Source of the DNA: Amycolatopsis oliviviridis
GTDB lineage: Bacteria; Actinomycetota; Actinomycetes; Mycobacteriales; Pseudonocardiaceae
NCBI RefSeq assembly: GCF_014654365.1
Contig: NZ_BNAY01000002.1
Span: 993,728-1,057,727 of the forward strand
Length of the DNA: 64,000 nt
Direction: 5' to 3'
Part shown: in pieces, positions 1 through 9,300 of the stretch
Layout of the letters: the number at the start of each line of letters is the position of its first letter
How positions within the stretch are numbered: the first letter of the stretch is position 1
The notes under the pieces: model-generated
The model's input: only the letters and a program-made list of their open reading frames with translations
Told to the model about the DNA's origin: nothing
Database searches by the model: none
Position numbers and translations under genes: made by a program

Positions 1-2
1 TC

Positions 3-49
3 GACGGGGGAAGATTCCGGGCGTTGAACGTTCGAAATCTTCCCCCGTC
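3..49. repeat. Palindromic element, family E copy 1
   Basis: Inverted repeat with 14-bp arms (GACGGGGGAAGATT and its complement) around a 19-base loop. The loop carries GGGCGTTGAACGTTCG, which resembles the loops of the next two elements although the arms are unrelated. No convincing gene lies in 1-417: reading frames here simply traverse the palindromes. It could act as a terminator or as a protein target; its function is unknown. Confidence 0.75.
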
Positions 50-81
50 ACCTCGTCTGCCACCGGTCGTGACCGGCACGG

Positions 82-138
82 CCTTGATCAACGGAGGATC
101 GGGGACGTTGAGTGTCCCGGATCTTCCGTTGATCAAGG
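82..138. repeat. Palindromic element, family E copy 2
   Basis: Inverted repeat with 19-bp arms (starting CCTTGATCAACGGA, one mismatch). The loop GGGGACGTTGAGTGTCCCG can itself fold through GGGAC/GTCCC. The loop core GGACGTTGAGTGTCC is shared with copies 1 and 3, while the arms differ completely. Confidence 0.75.
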
Positions 139-160
139 TCCGCGCCGGGGCGTCCCTGGT

Positions 161-207
161 GACGGTGCGGGAATTGAGACATCCAACGTCCCAATTCCCG
201 CACCGTC
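161..207. repeat. Palindromic element, family E copy 3
   Basis: Inverted repeat with 16-bp arms (GACGGTGCGGGAATTG). Its loop, read on the minus strand, is GGACGTTGGATGTCT, so the same core as copies 1 and 2 appears in opposite orientation. Three such elements occur within 210 bases. The stretch from 208 to 340 holds nothing I can recognise. Confidence 0.75.
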
Positions 208-340
208 GAGCCCGGCAGCGGCGGAACCGCCACCCTCGCGCAGCTCAGGCGTAGGTAGGTAAATGCAGGTCCGCTCTAACGCCACTTACCACTCACGACC
301 CACCCGGCCGACTCGGTCCCGCCGCCCTCACTCACCTGGA

Positions 341-395
341 GTACATGAAGGCCCCCTTCCTTGCGTCTGGCGCCAGGAAGGGGGCCTTCATGTAC
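341..395. repeat. Palindromic repeat family A, copy 1 (3' of recX)
   Basis: Long hairpin whose 22-bp arms begin GTACATGAAGGCCCCCTTCC, with a 12-base loop. It lies 22 bases beyond the recX stop codon, so it is a plausible terminator, although no T-tract follows. The arms match copies at 2501-2553 and 58026-58090. Short frames reading MKAPF...KGAFM through it are artefacts of the repeat. Confidence 0.8.
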
Positions 396-417
396 TTCGG
401 GAAGTCTGAAGAGGAGC

Positions 418-960
418 TCAGTCGAGGGCGGCGTCGTCCAGGAGTGCCGATTCGGCGTCGAACTCGCGAAGTTCGTCGCGGATCACGGTGTAGGCCAGCC
501 CCTGGGAATAGCCCTTGCGGGCGAGGAAGCCCAGCAAGCGGCGGATCGCCGTCTGCTCGTCGACGTTGCCCAAGGAGCGCATGCGCTTCCGTACCAGCTC
601 TCGGGCGCGCTGCTCCTCTGCCTCTCGGTCCACCTCGTCGGCGGCCTGGACGGCGATATCCCCATCGATTCCTTTGCGTTTGAGTTCGGCCACGAGTGCG
701 TTCCGTGCCAGGCCCATGTTGGCATGGCGGGAACGAACCCACATCTCGGCGAACTCGGCGTCATTGATGAGCCCTGCCTGGTCCAGCTTACCGAGCAGGG
801 TCTCCGTCGTCTCCTCGTCGAAGCCTTTGCGTTTGAGGGCCTGACGCAGTTCCTCCGTGGAGCGCGGGCGCGCGGCCAGGAGATCGAAGCAGATCTCCTT
901 GGCCTTCTTCCTCCGCTCGTCCGGCGGCAGTTCCGCCGGATCCACCTTGGGCGCTCGCAT
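418..960 (-). CDS. recX: Regulatory protein RecX
   Basis: A 180-residue RecX-family protein, which binds RecA filaments and limits recombinase activity. It has the usual tandem three-helix repeats: a charged helix near residues 20-60 (EICFDLLAARPRSTEELRQ) followed by the segment LINDAEFAEMWVRSR. Length fits actinobacterial RecX (about 170-190 residues). It lies 64 bases downstream of recA on the same strand and is probably co-transcribed with it, so SOS induction of recA would also raise RecX. The ATG at 960 has a GGAG about ten bases upstream. The family A hairpin beyond its stop probably ends the operon. Confidence 0.95.
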   Translation of the reverse strand: MRAPKVDPAELPPDERRKKAKEICFDLLAARPRSTEELRQALKRKGFDEETTETLLGKLDQAGLINDAEFAEMWVRSRHANMGLARNALVAELKRKGIDGDIAVQAADEVDREAEEQRARELVRKRMRSLGNVDEQTAIRRLLGFLARKGYSQGLAYTVIRDELREFDAESALLDDAALD

Positions 961-1024
961 TTTCAGCTATCACTCCAGTCGAAACGATCGATCGGCCACC
1001 TTCACCCTTTGGCGGGCGCGGAAC

Positions 1025-2065
1025 TCAGAAGTCGACCGGCGCGGGGGCGGCTTCGGCGTCGACGGCGGCACCGATGCCGAGCTTCTCCTTGATGCGCTTC
1101 TCGATCTCGTTGGCGATGTCCGGGTTGTCCAGCAGGAACTTGCGGGCGTTCTCCTTGCCCTGGCCCAGCTGGTCGCCCTCGTAGGTGTACCAGGCGCCGG
1201 ACTTGCGCAGGATGCCCTGGTCGACACCCATGTCGATCAACGAACCCTCGCGGGAGACACCCTTGCCGTAGAGGATGTCGAACTCGGCCTGCTTGAAGGG
1301 CGGCGCGACCTTGTTCTTCACGACCTTGACGCGGGTGCGGTTGCCGACGGGCTCGCCGCCGTCCTTCAGCGTCTCGATCCGGCGGACGTCCAGGCGGACC
1401 GACGCGTAGAACTTCAGCGCCTTACCACCGGTCGTGGTCTCCGGGGAGCCGAACATGACGCCGATCTTCTCGCGCAGCTGGTTGATGAAGATCGCGGTGG
1501 TGCCGGAGTTGTTCATCGCACCGGTCATCTTCCGCAGCGCCTGGCTCATCAGCCGGGCCTGCAGACCGACGTGGTTGTCACCCATCTCGCCCTCGATCTC
1601 GGCGCGCGGCACGAGCGCGGCGACCGAGTCGATGACCAGGATGTCGAGCGCGCCGGAGCGGATCAGCATGTCCGCGATCTCGAGCGCCTGCTCACCGGTG
1701 TCCGGCTGGGAGACCAGCAGCGCGTCGGTGTCGACGCCGAGCTTCTTGGCGTACTCCGGGTCCAGCGCGTGCTCCGCGTCGATGAACGCGGCGATGCCGC
1801 CGTTCTTCTGCGCGTTGGCGACCGCGTGCAGCGCGACGGTGGTCTTACCGGAGGACTCCGGACCGTAGACCTCGATGACCCGGCCGCGGGGCAGGCCGCC
1901 GATCCCGAGCGCGACGTCGAGGGCGATGGCGCCGGTGGGGATGACCTCGATCGGCGCGCGGCCCTCTTCGCCCAGGCGCATGACCGAGCCCTTGCCGTAC
2001 TGCTTGTCGATCTGGGCGAGGGCCAGTTCGAGCGCCTTGTCCTTGTCGGGTGCTGCTGGTGCCAT
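1025..2065 (-). CDS. recA: Recombinase RecA
   Basis: RecA, 346 residues from the ATG at 2065, which is preceded by GAGG nine bases upstream; an in-frame GTG at 2074 is less likely. It forms ATP-dependent filaments on single-stranded DNA, catalyses strand exchange and triggers LexA self-cleavage. Walker A is GPESSGKT at residues 68-75. The signature [15 protein letters not shown] region is present as [19 protein letters not shown], and the acidic C-terminal tail is short. There is no intein, unlike recA of M. tuberculosis. The upstream region carries a LexA box (2207-2220) and a PafBC/ClpR-like promoter (2126-2149), so two DNA-damage inputs are expected. recX follows. Confidence 0.98.
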   Translation of the reverse strand: MAPAAPDKDKALELALAQIDKQYGKGSVMRLGEEGRAPIEVIPTGAIALDVALGIGGLPRGRVIEVYGPESSGKTTVALHAVANAQKNGGIAAFIDAEHALDPEYAKKLGVDTDALLVSQPDTGEQALEIADMLIRSGALDILVIDSVAALVPRAEIEGEMGDNHVGLQARLMSQALRKMTGAMNNSGTTAIFINQLREKIGVMFGSPETTTGGKALKFYASVRLDVRRIETLKDGGEPVGNRTRVKVVKNKVAPPFKQAEFDILYGKGVSREGSLIDMGVDQGILRKSGAWYTYEGDQLGQGKENARKFLLDNPDIANEIEKRIKEKLGIGAAVDAEAAPAPVDF

Positions 2066-2125
2066 GGAGTCCACCTCGTTGGTTGAGCCGGGTAGGGCTT
2101 GTTCTGTTCTGAGCTGTCGGGTCCG

Positions 2126-2149
2126 ACGCTACGGGCGACCACCGACAAT
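2126..2149 (-). promoter_or_regulatory. PafBC (RecA-NDp)-type promoter of recA
   Basis: On the minus strand TTGTCGGTGG (2149-2140) is followed after seven bases by TAGCGT (2131-2126). This resembles the LexA-independent DNA-damage promoter of mycobacterial recA (TTGTCRGTGG, about eight bases, TAnnnT), which is activated by PafBC. The spacer is one base shorter than I recall for the consensus. The predicted start is about 55 bases before the recA ATG. Confidence 0.65.
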
Positions 2150-2206
2150 TCCAGGCCTCGCGCCCAAGCTGTGGATCGCTGACCCCGTTGTGGACAACAC
2201 CATAGA

Positions 2207-2220
2207 CGAACGTGTGTTCG
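2207..2220. promoter_or_regulatory. LexA (SOS) box upstream of recA
   Basis: CGAACGTGTGTTCG matches the actinobacterial SOS box (CGAAC-N4-GTTCG) in both half-sites. It lies about 140 bases upstream of the recA start, where LexA would repress an upstream recA promoter. Confidence 0.85.
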
Positions 2221-2271
2221 AGGCCGTGGCCGACACGCCGTTGCGCTAGAGTTCTTGCCCTTTCACCGAGG

Positions 2272-2466
2272 TCAGCGCCGCTCCGGCGGGATCTCGAAGG
2301 CGTCGCAGACCGCCCGCCAGACGTCCTTGGCCGAGGTTCCCGCGTCGAGGGCCTGTTCGACGGTCCGGCCCCCGAGTTCACCGAAGACGTGATCCCTGGA
2401 GAGGGTTTCCGCACGTCCGGGACCGAATTCGTCGGCCATCAGCCGCCGGAAGACCGTGATACGCAT
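2272..2466 (-). CDS. DUF3046 family protein
   Basis: A 64-residue protein starting MRITVFRRLMADEFG. The family is small and acidic, conserved next to recA across actinobacteria (Rv2738c in M. tuberculosis). Its function is not known. The start at 2466 was chosen because the family begins with this motif; a longer in-frame extension upstream runs through the family A hairpin and is spurious. The stop lies about 50 bases before the LexA box, so the gene shares the recA upstream region, and recA may also be reached by read-through from here. Confidence 0.85.
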   Translation of the reverse strand: MRITVFRRLMADEFGPGRAETLSRDHVFGELGGRTVEQALDAGTSAKDVWRAVCDAFEIPPERR

Positions 2467-2500
2467 CGAGCGGAAGTCTAGCCCGGCACCCGGCGGGAAA

Positions 2501-2553
2501 CGCGTGAAGGCCCCCTTCCCTCGGCTCAGCCGAGGGAAGGGGGCCTTCACGCG
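2501..2553. repeat. Palindromic repeat family A, copy 2
   Basis: Near-perfect palindrome with arms beginning CGCGTGAAGGCCCCCTTCCC and a centre CTCGGCTCAGCCGAG. It sits between the stop of the Hsp70-like gene (2563) and the DUF3046 start, so it probably terminates the Hsp70-like transcript. It is nearly identical to the copy at 58026-58090. Confidence 0.8.
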
Positions 2554-2562
2554 CGACCGGGG

Positions 2563-4467
2563 CTACTCGCCCGGCTGGACGCTCTTCTCGAAGTAGTCGG
2601 CCAGTTCGCCCGGCGTCGGGGTCTGTCCTTCGGCCGGGACCTGGTAGATGAAGCCGACCAGCGGCCGGTCGGTCACGGTGAACACCAGGACGGCCGCGTT
2701 CCGCCCGGCGGCCGAGGAGTACTGGCCCTCCAGGGCGTTGCCCGTCCACTTGGCCTCGGTGCGGTCGCCGCCCGCCGACTTGAGCAGTCCGTCGGTGTAG
2801 GCCTTGAGCTTGTCCGCCGAGGCGCTCTGCAGGTAGGTCACCTGGGTCCCGGCACGTCCCGGCGCGGAGCAGGTCGACGTCACGCCGAGATCTTCCGCCG
2901 GTTTCGCTGGCCCGTTGCCCATCCCGGGCTTGCAGTCGCCGGTGTCGGCGATCTTCCCGGCGAGCTGGCGCAGGCAGCCGGTGAGGCCCTTGTCGTCGGC
3001 CGCGGCGGGTGTCTTGCATTCGTCGGCCGTGTAGGTCGTCACCGACGAGGAGGTCAGGAAGTACGCGAGCCCGGCGGCGATCAGCACGACGACGGCCACG
3101 ATGGCCCCGATGACGAGCGGCTTCTTCTTGCTCGCGGGCGCCTTCTCCGCCGTGGTCTGCCCGGCGAGGGAGTACGTCGGGAAGTTCGTCGGCGCGGGCT
3201 GCTGTACCTGCTGCGGGCCGCTGTTCGGGTAACCCGACTGGGGGAAACCGCCGGACTGGCCGGGACCGCCCGCCTGATAACCGGGGATCGAGGCGACCGG
3301 CGGCGCGTACGGACCCGAGGCGCCGGGGCCGACCTGGTGCGCGCCGGTTCCCGCCGCGACCTGCCCTTCGACACCCTGCGTCCGCGTGCTGATGCCGTCG
3401 GAGGCGACGTGCTGCGCGCCGAGCGCGACCGCGGTCTCGGGCTGGTCGAGGCTGCCGGGGACGACGCCGAGCTTCTCCGCGATCAGGCTGCCGACCAGCG
3501 GAAGCCTGCTCGAACCACCGACGAGGTAGATCCCGGCGAGGCGGTCCGGGGTCATCCCGGCGGACCGGACCACACGCGACATCAGCTCGACACTGCGCAG
3601 CATCGACGGCCGCACCAGCGCTTCGAGTTCGCCTCGCGTGACGAGGACGTCCTCGAACGGCTCCGGCATCGGGACCTCGGTCTGCGGGTGCCGCGACAGA
3701 GCCTCCTTCGCCGCCTTCACGTCCTCCTGCAGCGCGCGTCGCGTACGACGGTCCGGAGTGGACTCGGGCCGCAGGACCCGCTGCCAGCGCTGGGGATCCT
3801 TGTGCGAGACCTCGCGGCCGACGTGCACCAGCAACGCCTGGTCGACGTCGAGGCCGCCGAGGTCCGGAAGGCCGTCTTCGGCGACGACGGTGAAGCCGCC
3901 GTTCGGGGTCGCGCCGACGATCGCGACGTCGAAGGTGCCGGCGCCGAGGTCGTACACGGCGAGGGCCTGACCGGGCGCGAGCGTCTTGCCGGGGAACGAC
4001 GCGAAATGCGCCGCCGCGGCGACCGGCTCGGGCACGAGCACCAGGTTGCCGCCCATCCCGGCGAGCCGGGCGGCGGACAGCAGTACGTTGCGGCGGGTCT
4101 GACCCCACTGCGCGGGGTGGGTGAGCCGGACCTCGTCGGGCAGTTCGCCGCCGAGCTGGCGGGTGGTCTCGTCGAGGACGCGGCGCAGGATCGCGGCCAG
4201 CACCTCGGTGACCGGGATGACGTCGGTGCCCAGCAGGAGCGTCTGCTCGTCGATGCGGCGTTTGGGGTTGGGCTCGAACCGGGTCGGGTCGAGGCGGGCA
4301 CGGCGTTCGGCGTCCCGGCCGACCATGATCGTGCCGTCCTCGGTGGCGAACACCGCGGACGGCATGTTGGCCGAACCGTCGACCTCGACCACCCGCGGCG
4401 GCCTCCCGTGCGCCGAAAGGACGGCCACGGTGTTGGACGTCCCGAGGTCCACCGACAGGATCCGCAC
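2563..4467 (-). CDS. Membrane-anchored Hsp70-like ATPase
   Basis: A 634-residue protein (GTG start) with an N-terminal Hsp70/actin-fold nucleotide-binding domain at about residues 1-350: MRILSVDLGTSNT (phosphate 1), DLGAGTFD at 173-180 (phosphate 2, with Ala replacing the usual Gly) and VGGSSRLP at 316-323 (adenosine motif). There is no Hsp70 peptide-binding domain. Instead a Gly/Pro/Gln-rich linker (about 360-445) leads to a single membrane segment (about 450-472) and a roughly 160-residue extracytoplasmic domain containing several cysteines. A cytoplasmic ATPase coupled to an external sensor or scaffold is an inference. Similar membrane-bound Hsp70-like proteins occur in actinomycetes, and their role is not established. 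Confidence 0.85.
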   Translation of the reverse strand: MRILSVDLGTSNTVAVLSAHGRPPRVVEVDGSANMPSAVFATEDGTIMVGRDAERRARLDPTRFEPNPKRRIDEQTLLLGTDVIPVTEVLAAILRRVLDETTRQLGGELPDEVRLTHPAQWGQTRRNVLLSAARLAGMGGNLVLVPEPVAAAAHFASFPGKTLAPGQALAVYDLGAGTFDVAIVGATPNGGFTVVAEDGLPDLGGLDVDQALLVHVGREVSHKDPQRWQRVLRPESTPDRRTRRALQEDVKAAKEALSRHPQTEVPMPEPFEDVLVTRGELEALVRPSMLRSVELMSRVVRSAGMTPDRLAGIYLVGGSSRLPLVGSLIAEKLGVVPGSLDQPETAVALGAQHVASDGISTRTQGVEGQVAAGTGAHQVGPGASGPYAPPVASIPGYQAGGPGQSGGFPQSGYPNSGPQQVQQPAPTNFPTYSLAGQTTAEKAPASKKKPLVIGAIVAVVVLIAAGLAYFLTSSSVTTYTADECKTPAAADDKGLTGCLRQLAGKIADTGDCKPGMGNGPAKPAEDLGVTSTCSAPGRAGTQVTYLQSASADKLKAYTDGLLKSAGGDRTEAKWTGNALEGQYSSAAGRNAAVLVFTVTDRPLVGFIYQVPAEGQTPTPGELADYFEKSVQPGE

Positions 4468-4649
4468 AGCTCATACCCCTTCAACAGACGAACGGCGGCC
4501 GCCCCAGTACCGATCCGGCCGCGCTGGCCGTGATGCTCCCACGAGCGAGGTCGCCGCACGTGCGGAACCCGCCGAACTGGTCCCCGACCGAGTGCCGGGT
4601 CACCGGGCCCGGAGCGAAACTGTCGGTGGTCCGGCGCAGTATGGAGGGC

Positions 4650-7600
4650 GTGGCAGACGTACTCGACCTCTTCTCCCCCGCGACCAGGGACTGGTTCACC
4701 GGGGCCTTCGCCGCGCCCACCCGCGCGCAGGAGGGGGCGTGGCGTGCCGCGCACGCGAAGGAACACGCGCTGGTCGTGGCCCCGACGGGCTCCGGCAAGA
4801 CGCTCTCGGCCTTCCTCTGGGCACTGGACAGGCTGTCGGTCGAGCCGCCGCCGTCCGAGCCGCGGAAACGCTGCCGTGTGCTCTACGTCTCGCCGCTGAA
4901 GGCACTGGCGGTCGACGTCCAGCGCAACCTGCGGGCACCGCTGGCCGGGATCTCGCAGGCCTCACGACGGCTGGGGCTGCCGGTGCCGGACATCGGCGTC
5001 GGCATGCGCACCGGTGACACCACGGCCGCCGAGCGGCGCTCGTTCGGCAAGACCCCGCCGGACGTGCTGGTCACCACGCCGGAGTCGCTGTTCCTCATCC
5101 TCACCTCGTCCGCGCGGGATTCCCTGCGCGGTGTGGAGACGGTGATCGTCGACGAGGTGCACGCGGTCGCGGGCGGCAAACGCGGCGCGCATCTCGCCTT
5201 GTCCTTGGAACGGCTCGACGCGCTCTTGGAGAAACCCGCGCAGCGGATCGGCTTGTCGGCGACGGTCCGGCCGATCGACGAGGTCGCCTCGTTCCTGGCA
5301 GGCGGCAGGCCGGTCACCATCGTCCAGCCGAAACTCGCGAAGACGATCGAGGTCCGCGTCGAGGTCCCGGTCGAAGACATGTCCAATCTCGACGGTCCGC
5401 AAGGGCCGAAGCAGAACGAAGACCTCGACGCGGGCCTCGCACGGCTCCCCGGATCGCTGGAGGAGGCCGACGGCACACCGCGGCGGCCGTCGATCTGGCC
5501 CGCGGTGGAGGAGCGGGTCCTCGAACTGATCCAGGCGCACCGGTCGACGATCGTGTTCGCCAACTCGCGGCGGCTCACCGAGCGGATGACCGCCCGGCTC
5601 AACGAACTCGTCGCGGAACAGAGCGAACTGGAGCCGGAGCAGCGGTATCCGGCCGAGGCGATCGGCCAGTCCGGGCTCACCACCGGCGCGGCACCGGTGA
5701 TCGCGCGGGCCCACCACGGGTCGATGTCCCGCGAGCAGCGCACGCACGTGGAAGAGGAACTCAAGTCCGGGCGGCTGGCGTGCGTCGTGGCGACGTCCTC
5801 CCTGGAACTGGGTATCGACATGGGCGCCGTCGATCTCGTCGTGCAGATCGAGGCGCCGCCGACGGTCGCTTCGGGACTGCAACGGGTCGGCCGGGCCGGG
5901 CACCAGGTCGGCGCGGTGTCGAGCGGGGTGATGTTCCCGAAGTTCCGGGGCGACCTCGTCTCCTGTGCGGTGGTCGCGGAACGGATGGCGTCCGGGGCGA
6001 TCGAGGCCGTGCGGTATCCGAGGAACCCGCTGGACGTACTGGCGCAGCAGATCGTGGCGATGGTGGCGCTCGAATCGTGGACGGTCGACGAACTGGCCGC
6101 CCTCGCCCGCCGCGCCGCGCCGTTCGCGTCCCTGCCGGACGACGCGCTGCTGGCCGTCCTCGACATGCTCGCCGGCCGGTACCCCAGCGAGGAATTCGGG
6201 GAACTGCGCGCCAGGATCACCTGGGACAGGGTCAGCGGCGAACTGCACGGCCGTCCGGGTTCGCAGCGGCTGGCGGTGACCTCCGGCGGCACGATCCCCG
6301 ACCGCGGCCTGTTCACCGTCATGACGCCGGGCGCCGACGACAAACCCGGGTCGCGGGTGGGCGAGCTCGACGAGGAGATGGTCTACGAGTCCCGCGTCGG
6401 GGACACGATCCTGCTCGGCACCTCCTCCTGGCGGGTCACCGACATCACCCACGACCGCGTGATCGTGGTGCCCGCGCCGGGTGAGCCCGCCCGGATGCCG
6501 TTCTGGAAGGGCGACGCCCCCGGCCGTCCGCTGGAACTGGGGCGGGCGCTGGGCGCGTTCGTCCGCGAACTGTCCACTTCGGAGCCGTCGGCGGCCAGGG
6601 AACGCGCCGCCGTCGCCGGGCTGGACGAGTACGCGTGCGACAACCTGCTGGCGTATCTGGAAGAACAGAAGTCGGCCACGCGGCATGTGCCGAACGACAA
6701 GACCGTGCTGCTGGAACGGTTCCGCGACGAACTCGGTGACTGGCGGGTCATCCTGCACTCGCCGTTCGGCGCGCAGGTCAACGCGCCGTGGGCGCTCGCG
6801 ATCGCGGCCCGGCTGCGGGAGAACCGCGGGGTCGACGCCCAGGTGGCGCATTCCGACGACGGCATCGTGCTGCGGCTTCCCGAGGCGCTGGACATGGACG
6901 GCGCCGAGGTCACCATCGGCGTCGAGGACGTGCTGCTCGATCCGGAAGAGGTCGAGCAGCTGATCGTCGCCGAGGTCGGCGGCTCGGCGGTGTTCGCCGC
7001 GCGGTTCCGGGAATGCGCCGCGCGGGCGCTGCTGCTCCCCCGCCGGGATCCGCGCCGCCGCACACCGCTGTGGCAGCAGCGGCAGCGCGCGTCGCAGCTG
7101 CTTTCGGTCGCCGCCAAGTACGAGCGGTTCCCCGTGGTGCTGGAAGCGATGCGGGAAGTCCTGCAGGACGTGTACGACGTCGGCGGGCTGCGCGAACTCA
7201 TGGCCGACGTGCGGTCGCGGAAGGTCAAGCTGGTCGAAGTCGAGACTCCGTCGGCCTCCCCGTTCGCGCGCAGCCTGCTCTTCGGCTACGTCGGGATGTT
7301 CCTGTACGAGACGGACGCCCCGCTCGCGGAACGGCGCGCGGCGGCGCTGGCGCTGGATTCGACGCTGCTGGCCGAGCTGCTCGGCACCGAGGCGATCCGG
7401 GAACTGCTGGACGCCGAGGTCGTCGCCGAAGTCGAACGCTCGTTGCAGCGCCTCGACCCGGACAGGCACGCCCGCAACGCCGAAGAGGCCGCGGATCTGT
7501 TGCGGTTCCTCGGGGATCTCTCGATCGAGGAGGCCGCCGCCCGGGGCATCCAGCGGGAATGGCTGGAGGAGCTGGAGGCCGCGCGGCGGGTGATCAGGGT

Positions 7601-9263
7601 GCGCATCGGCGGTGGCGAACGCTTCATCGCCATCGAGGACGCGGGCCGGGTGCGGGACGCGCTGGGCACCGCGCTGCCCGTCGGCGTGCCGGAAGCGTTC
7701 ACCGAACCGGTCGAGGATCCCGTGGGAGACCTGCTTTCCCGCTATTCGCGCAGCCGCGGCCCGTTCAGCGCCCGTCAGGCCGCCGAGCGCTTCGGGCTCG
7801 GGACGGCCGTGGTCACCGGCGTGCTGGACAGGCTGACCGCTCAAGGCAGGCTGGTCAGGGGCGAGCTGAGCCCGGTCGGGCATCCGGAGACGCACGGCGT
7901 CGGGCTGGAGTTCTGCGACGCTTCGGTGCTGCGCAGGCTCCGGAGGGCGTCGCTGGCCCGGCTGCGGGCCGAGGTCGAGCCGGTCGAACCGGCGGCGCTG
8001 GGCCGGTTCCTGCCGTCGTGGCACGGCATCGGTGCGCGAGTGCGGTCGGCGCCGACGGCGGACGACGTGCTGTCCGTGGTCGAGCAACTGGCCGGGGCGC
8101 CGCTGCCGGCGAGCGCGGTCGAATCACTGATCCTGCCGAGCAGACTGCCCGGCTATACGCCGTCACTGCTGGACGAACTCACCACGGCGGGCGAGGTGAC
8201 CTGGTGCGGCTGCGGTTCCCTGTCCGGCGGGGACGGCTGGCTGGCGCTCGCGCCCACGGACGTCGCCGATCTGCTGCTGCCCGATCTGGAGGACGATCTG
8301 CCCTCCGGTCCGCTGCACCGGGCCATTCTGTCCACTTTGGAGGGTGGGGCGCAGTTCTTCCGCCAGCTCGTGGAACGCGCGTCGCCCTTGGCCGAAACCC
8401 CGCCCAACGACGGCGAAGTCGTCGCTGCGCTGTGGGATCTCGTCTGGGCCGGGCTGGTCACCGGCGACACGCTGGGCCCGCTGCGGGCGCAGGTCTCCGG
8501 TTCCGGCGCGGCGCACAAGCCCCGCCGTCAGGCTCCGCGCGGCCGGTACGCGCGGCTCCGGGCCGGGCGTCCGGCGATGCCCTCGCGTACCGGGCCGCCG
8601 ACGGTGGCGGGGCGCTGGGCGCTGGCCCCGGATCGCGAACCGGATCCGACCAGGCGGGCGCACGCGCGAACGGAGGCGTTCCTGGAACGGCACGGCGTCC
8701 TCACCCGGGGAGCACTCGACACCGAGCGGGTGACCGGCGGTTTTTCCGGGATCTACAAGGTTTTGCGGGGGATGGAGGATTCGGGCCAGGTCGTCCGGGG
8801 CTACGTGGTGGAAGGGCTCGGTGCCGCGCAGTTCGCGGCGAAGGGCGCGGTCGACAGGCTGCGCGCGCAGTCCGGGAACCAGCGCACCACCACCGAGGGC
8901 GCGGTCGTGCTCGCCGCCGCCGACCCCGCCCAGCCCTACGGCGCCGCGTTGCCGTGGCCCGCCGCGACGGGCGACACGAAGCACCGTCCGGCCAGGAAAG
9001 CGGGTGCGCTGGCGGTGCTCGTGGACGGTGTCCCGGCGATGTACGTCGAACGCGGCGGCCGGTCGCTGCTGAGCTTCACCGAGGATCAGGAGACACTGCG
9101 GTCGGCCGCGCGGGCACTGTCCACCGCGGTGCGGGAAGGCTGGCTGGGTCAGCTCGCGGTGCAGAAGGCCGACGGCGAGGTGGCGCTCACCTCGGAGCTT
9201 TCGACGGTCCTTCAGGAGGCGGGATTCCGGGCGACTCCCAAGGGGCTGCGGCTACGGGCCTAG
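4650..9263 (+). CDS. lhr: Large ATP-dependent helicase Lhr
   Basis: Lhr, about 1537 residues, a superfamily 2 3'-5' DNA and RNA:DNA helicase linked to DNA-damage responses in mycobacteria. Motifs: APTGSGKT at residues 44-51 (Walker A), VIVDEVHAVAGG near 165-175 (motif II, DEVH), TSSLELGIDMG (motif V) and QRVGRAGHQVG (motif VI). The Lhr core is followed by the long C-terminal domain typical of full-length Lhr (about 1500 residues). I prefer the GTG at 4650, since CAGTAT at 4637-4642 could be the -10 of a leaderless transcript; an ATG at 4641 is also in frame. The frame extends back to 4530, but that segment lacks family similarity. The Hsp70-like gene is divergent. Confidence 0.93.
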   Translation: MADVLDLFSPATRDWFTGAFAAPTRAQEGAWRAAHAKEHALVVAPTGSGKTLSAFLWALDRLSVEPPPSEPRKRCRVLYVSPLKALAVDVQRNLRAPLAGISQASRRLGLPVPDIGVGMRTGDTTAAERRSFGKTPPDVLVTTPESLFLILTSSARDSLRGVETVIVDEVHAVAGGKRGAHLALSLERLDALLEKPAQRIGLSATVRPIDEVASFLAGGRPVTIVQPKLAKTIEVRVEVPVEDMSNLDGPQGPKQNEDLDAGLARLPGSLEEADGTPRRPSIWPAVEERVLELIQAHRSTIVFANSRRLTERMTARLNELVAEQSELEPEQRYPAEAIGQSGLTTGAAPVIARAHHGSMSREQRTHVEEELKSGRLACVVATSSLELGIDMGAVDLVVQIEAPPTVASGLQRVGRAGHQVGAVSSGVMFPKFRGDLVSCAVVAERMASGAIEAVRYPRNPLDVLAQQIVAMVALESWTVDELAALARRAAPFASLPDDALLAVLDMLAGRYPSEEFGELRARITWDRVSGELHGRPGSQRLAVTSGGTIPDRGLFTVMTPGADDKPGSRVGELDEEMVYESRVGDTILLGTSSWRVTDITHDRVIVVPAPGEPARMPFWKGDAPGRPLELGRALGAFVRELSTSEPSAARERAAVAGLDEYACDNLLAYLEEQKSATRHVPNDKTVLLERFRDELGDWRVILHSPFGAQVNAPWALAIAARLRENRGVDAQVAHSDDGIVLRLPEALDMDGAEVTIGVEDVLLDPEEVEQLIVAEVGGSAVFAARFRECAARALLLPRRDPRRRTPLWQQRQRASQLLSVAAKYERFPVVLEAMREVLQDVYDVGGLRELMADVRSRKVKLVEVETPSASPFARSLLFGYVGMFLYETDAPLAERRAAALALDSTLLAELLGTEAIRELLDAEVVAEVERSLQRLDPDRHARNAEEAADLLRFLGDLSIEEAAARGIQREWLEELEAARRVIRVRIGGGERFIAIEDAGRVRDALGTALPVGVPEAFTEPVEDPVGDLLSRYSRSRGPFSARQAAERFGLGTAVVTGVLDRLTAQGRLVRGELSPVGHPETHGVGLEFCDASVLRRLRRASLARLRAEVEPVEPAALGRFLPSWHGIGARVRSAPTADDVLSVVEQLAGAPLPASAVESLILPSRLPGYTPSLLDELTTAGEVTWCGCGSLSGGDGWLALAPTDVADLLLPDLEDDLPSGPLHRAILSTLEGGAQFFRQLVERASPLAETPPNDGEVVAALWDLVWAGLVTGDTLGPLRAQVSGSGAAHKPRRQAPRGRYARLRAGRPAMPSRTGPPTVAGRWALAPDREPDPTRRAHARTEAFLERHGVLTRGALDTERVTGGFSGIYKVLRGMEDSGQVVRGYVVEGLGAAQFAAKGAVDRLRAQSGNQRTTTEGAVVLAAADPAQPYGAALPWPAATGDTKHRPARKAGALAVLVDGVPAMYVERGGRSLLSFTEDQETLRSAARALSTAVREGWLGQLAVQKADGEVALTSELSTVLQEAGFRATPKGLRLRA

Positions 9264-9300
9264 AATTGCCGCTCAGACCTGCGGAGAAGGACGTTCGAAC

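Noticed and set aside
24-254. Short open frames across the first 250 bases
   Set aside because: They run straight through the three family E palindromes and encode no recognisable protein.
2272-2550. Extended DUF3046 frame reading MKAPF...KGAF through the palindrome at 2501-2553
   Set aside because: The extension is produced by the family A repeat. The known family start MRITVFRR lies at 2466.
4962-8087. 1041-codon open frame antisense to lhr
   Set aside because: Shadow of lhr from codon bias, with no recognisable domains; the lhr helicase motifs are decisive.
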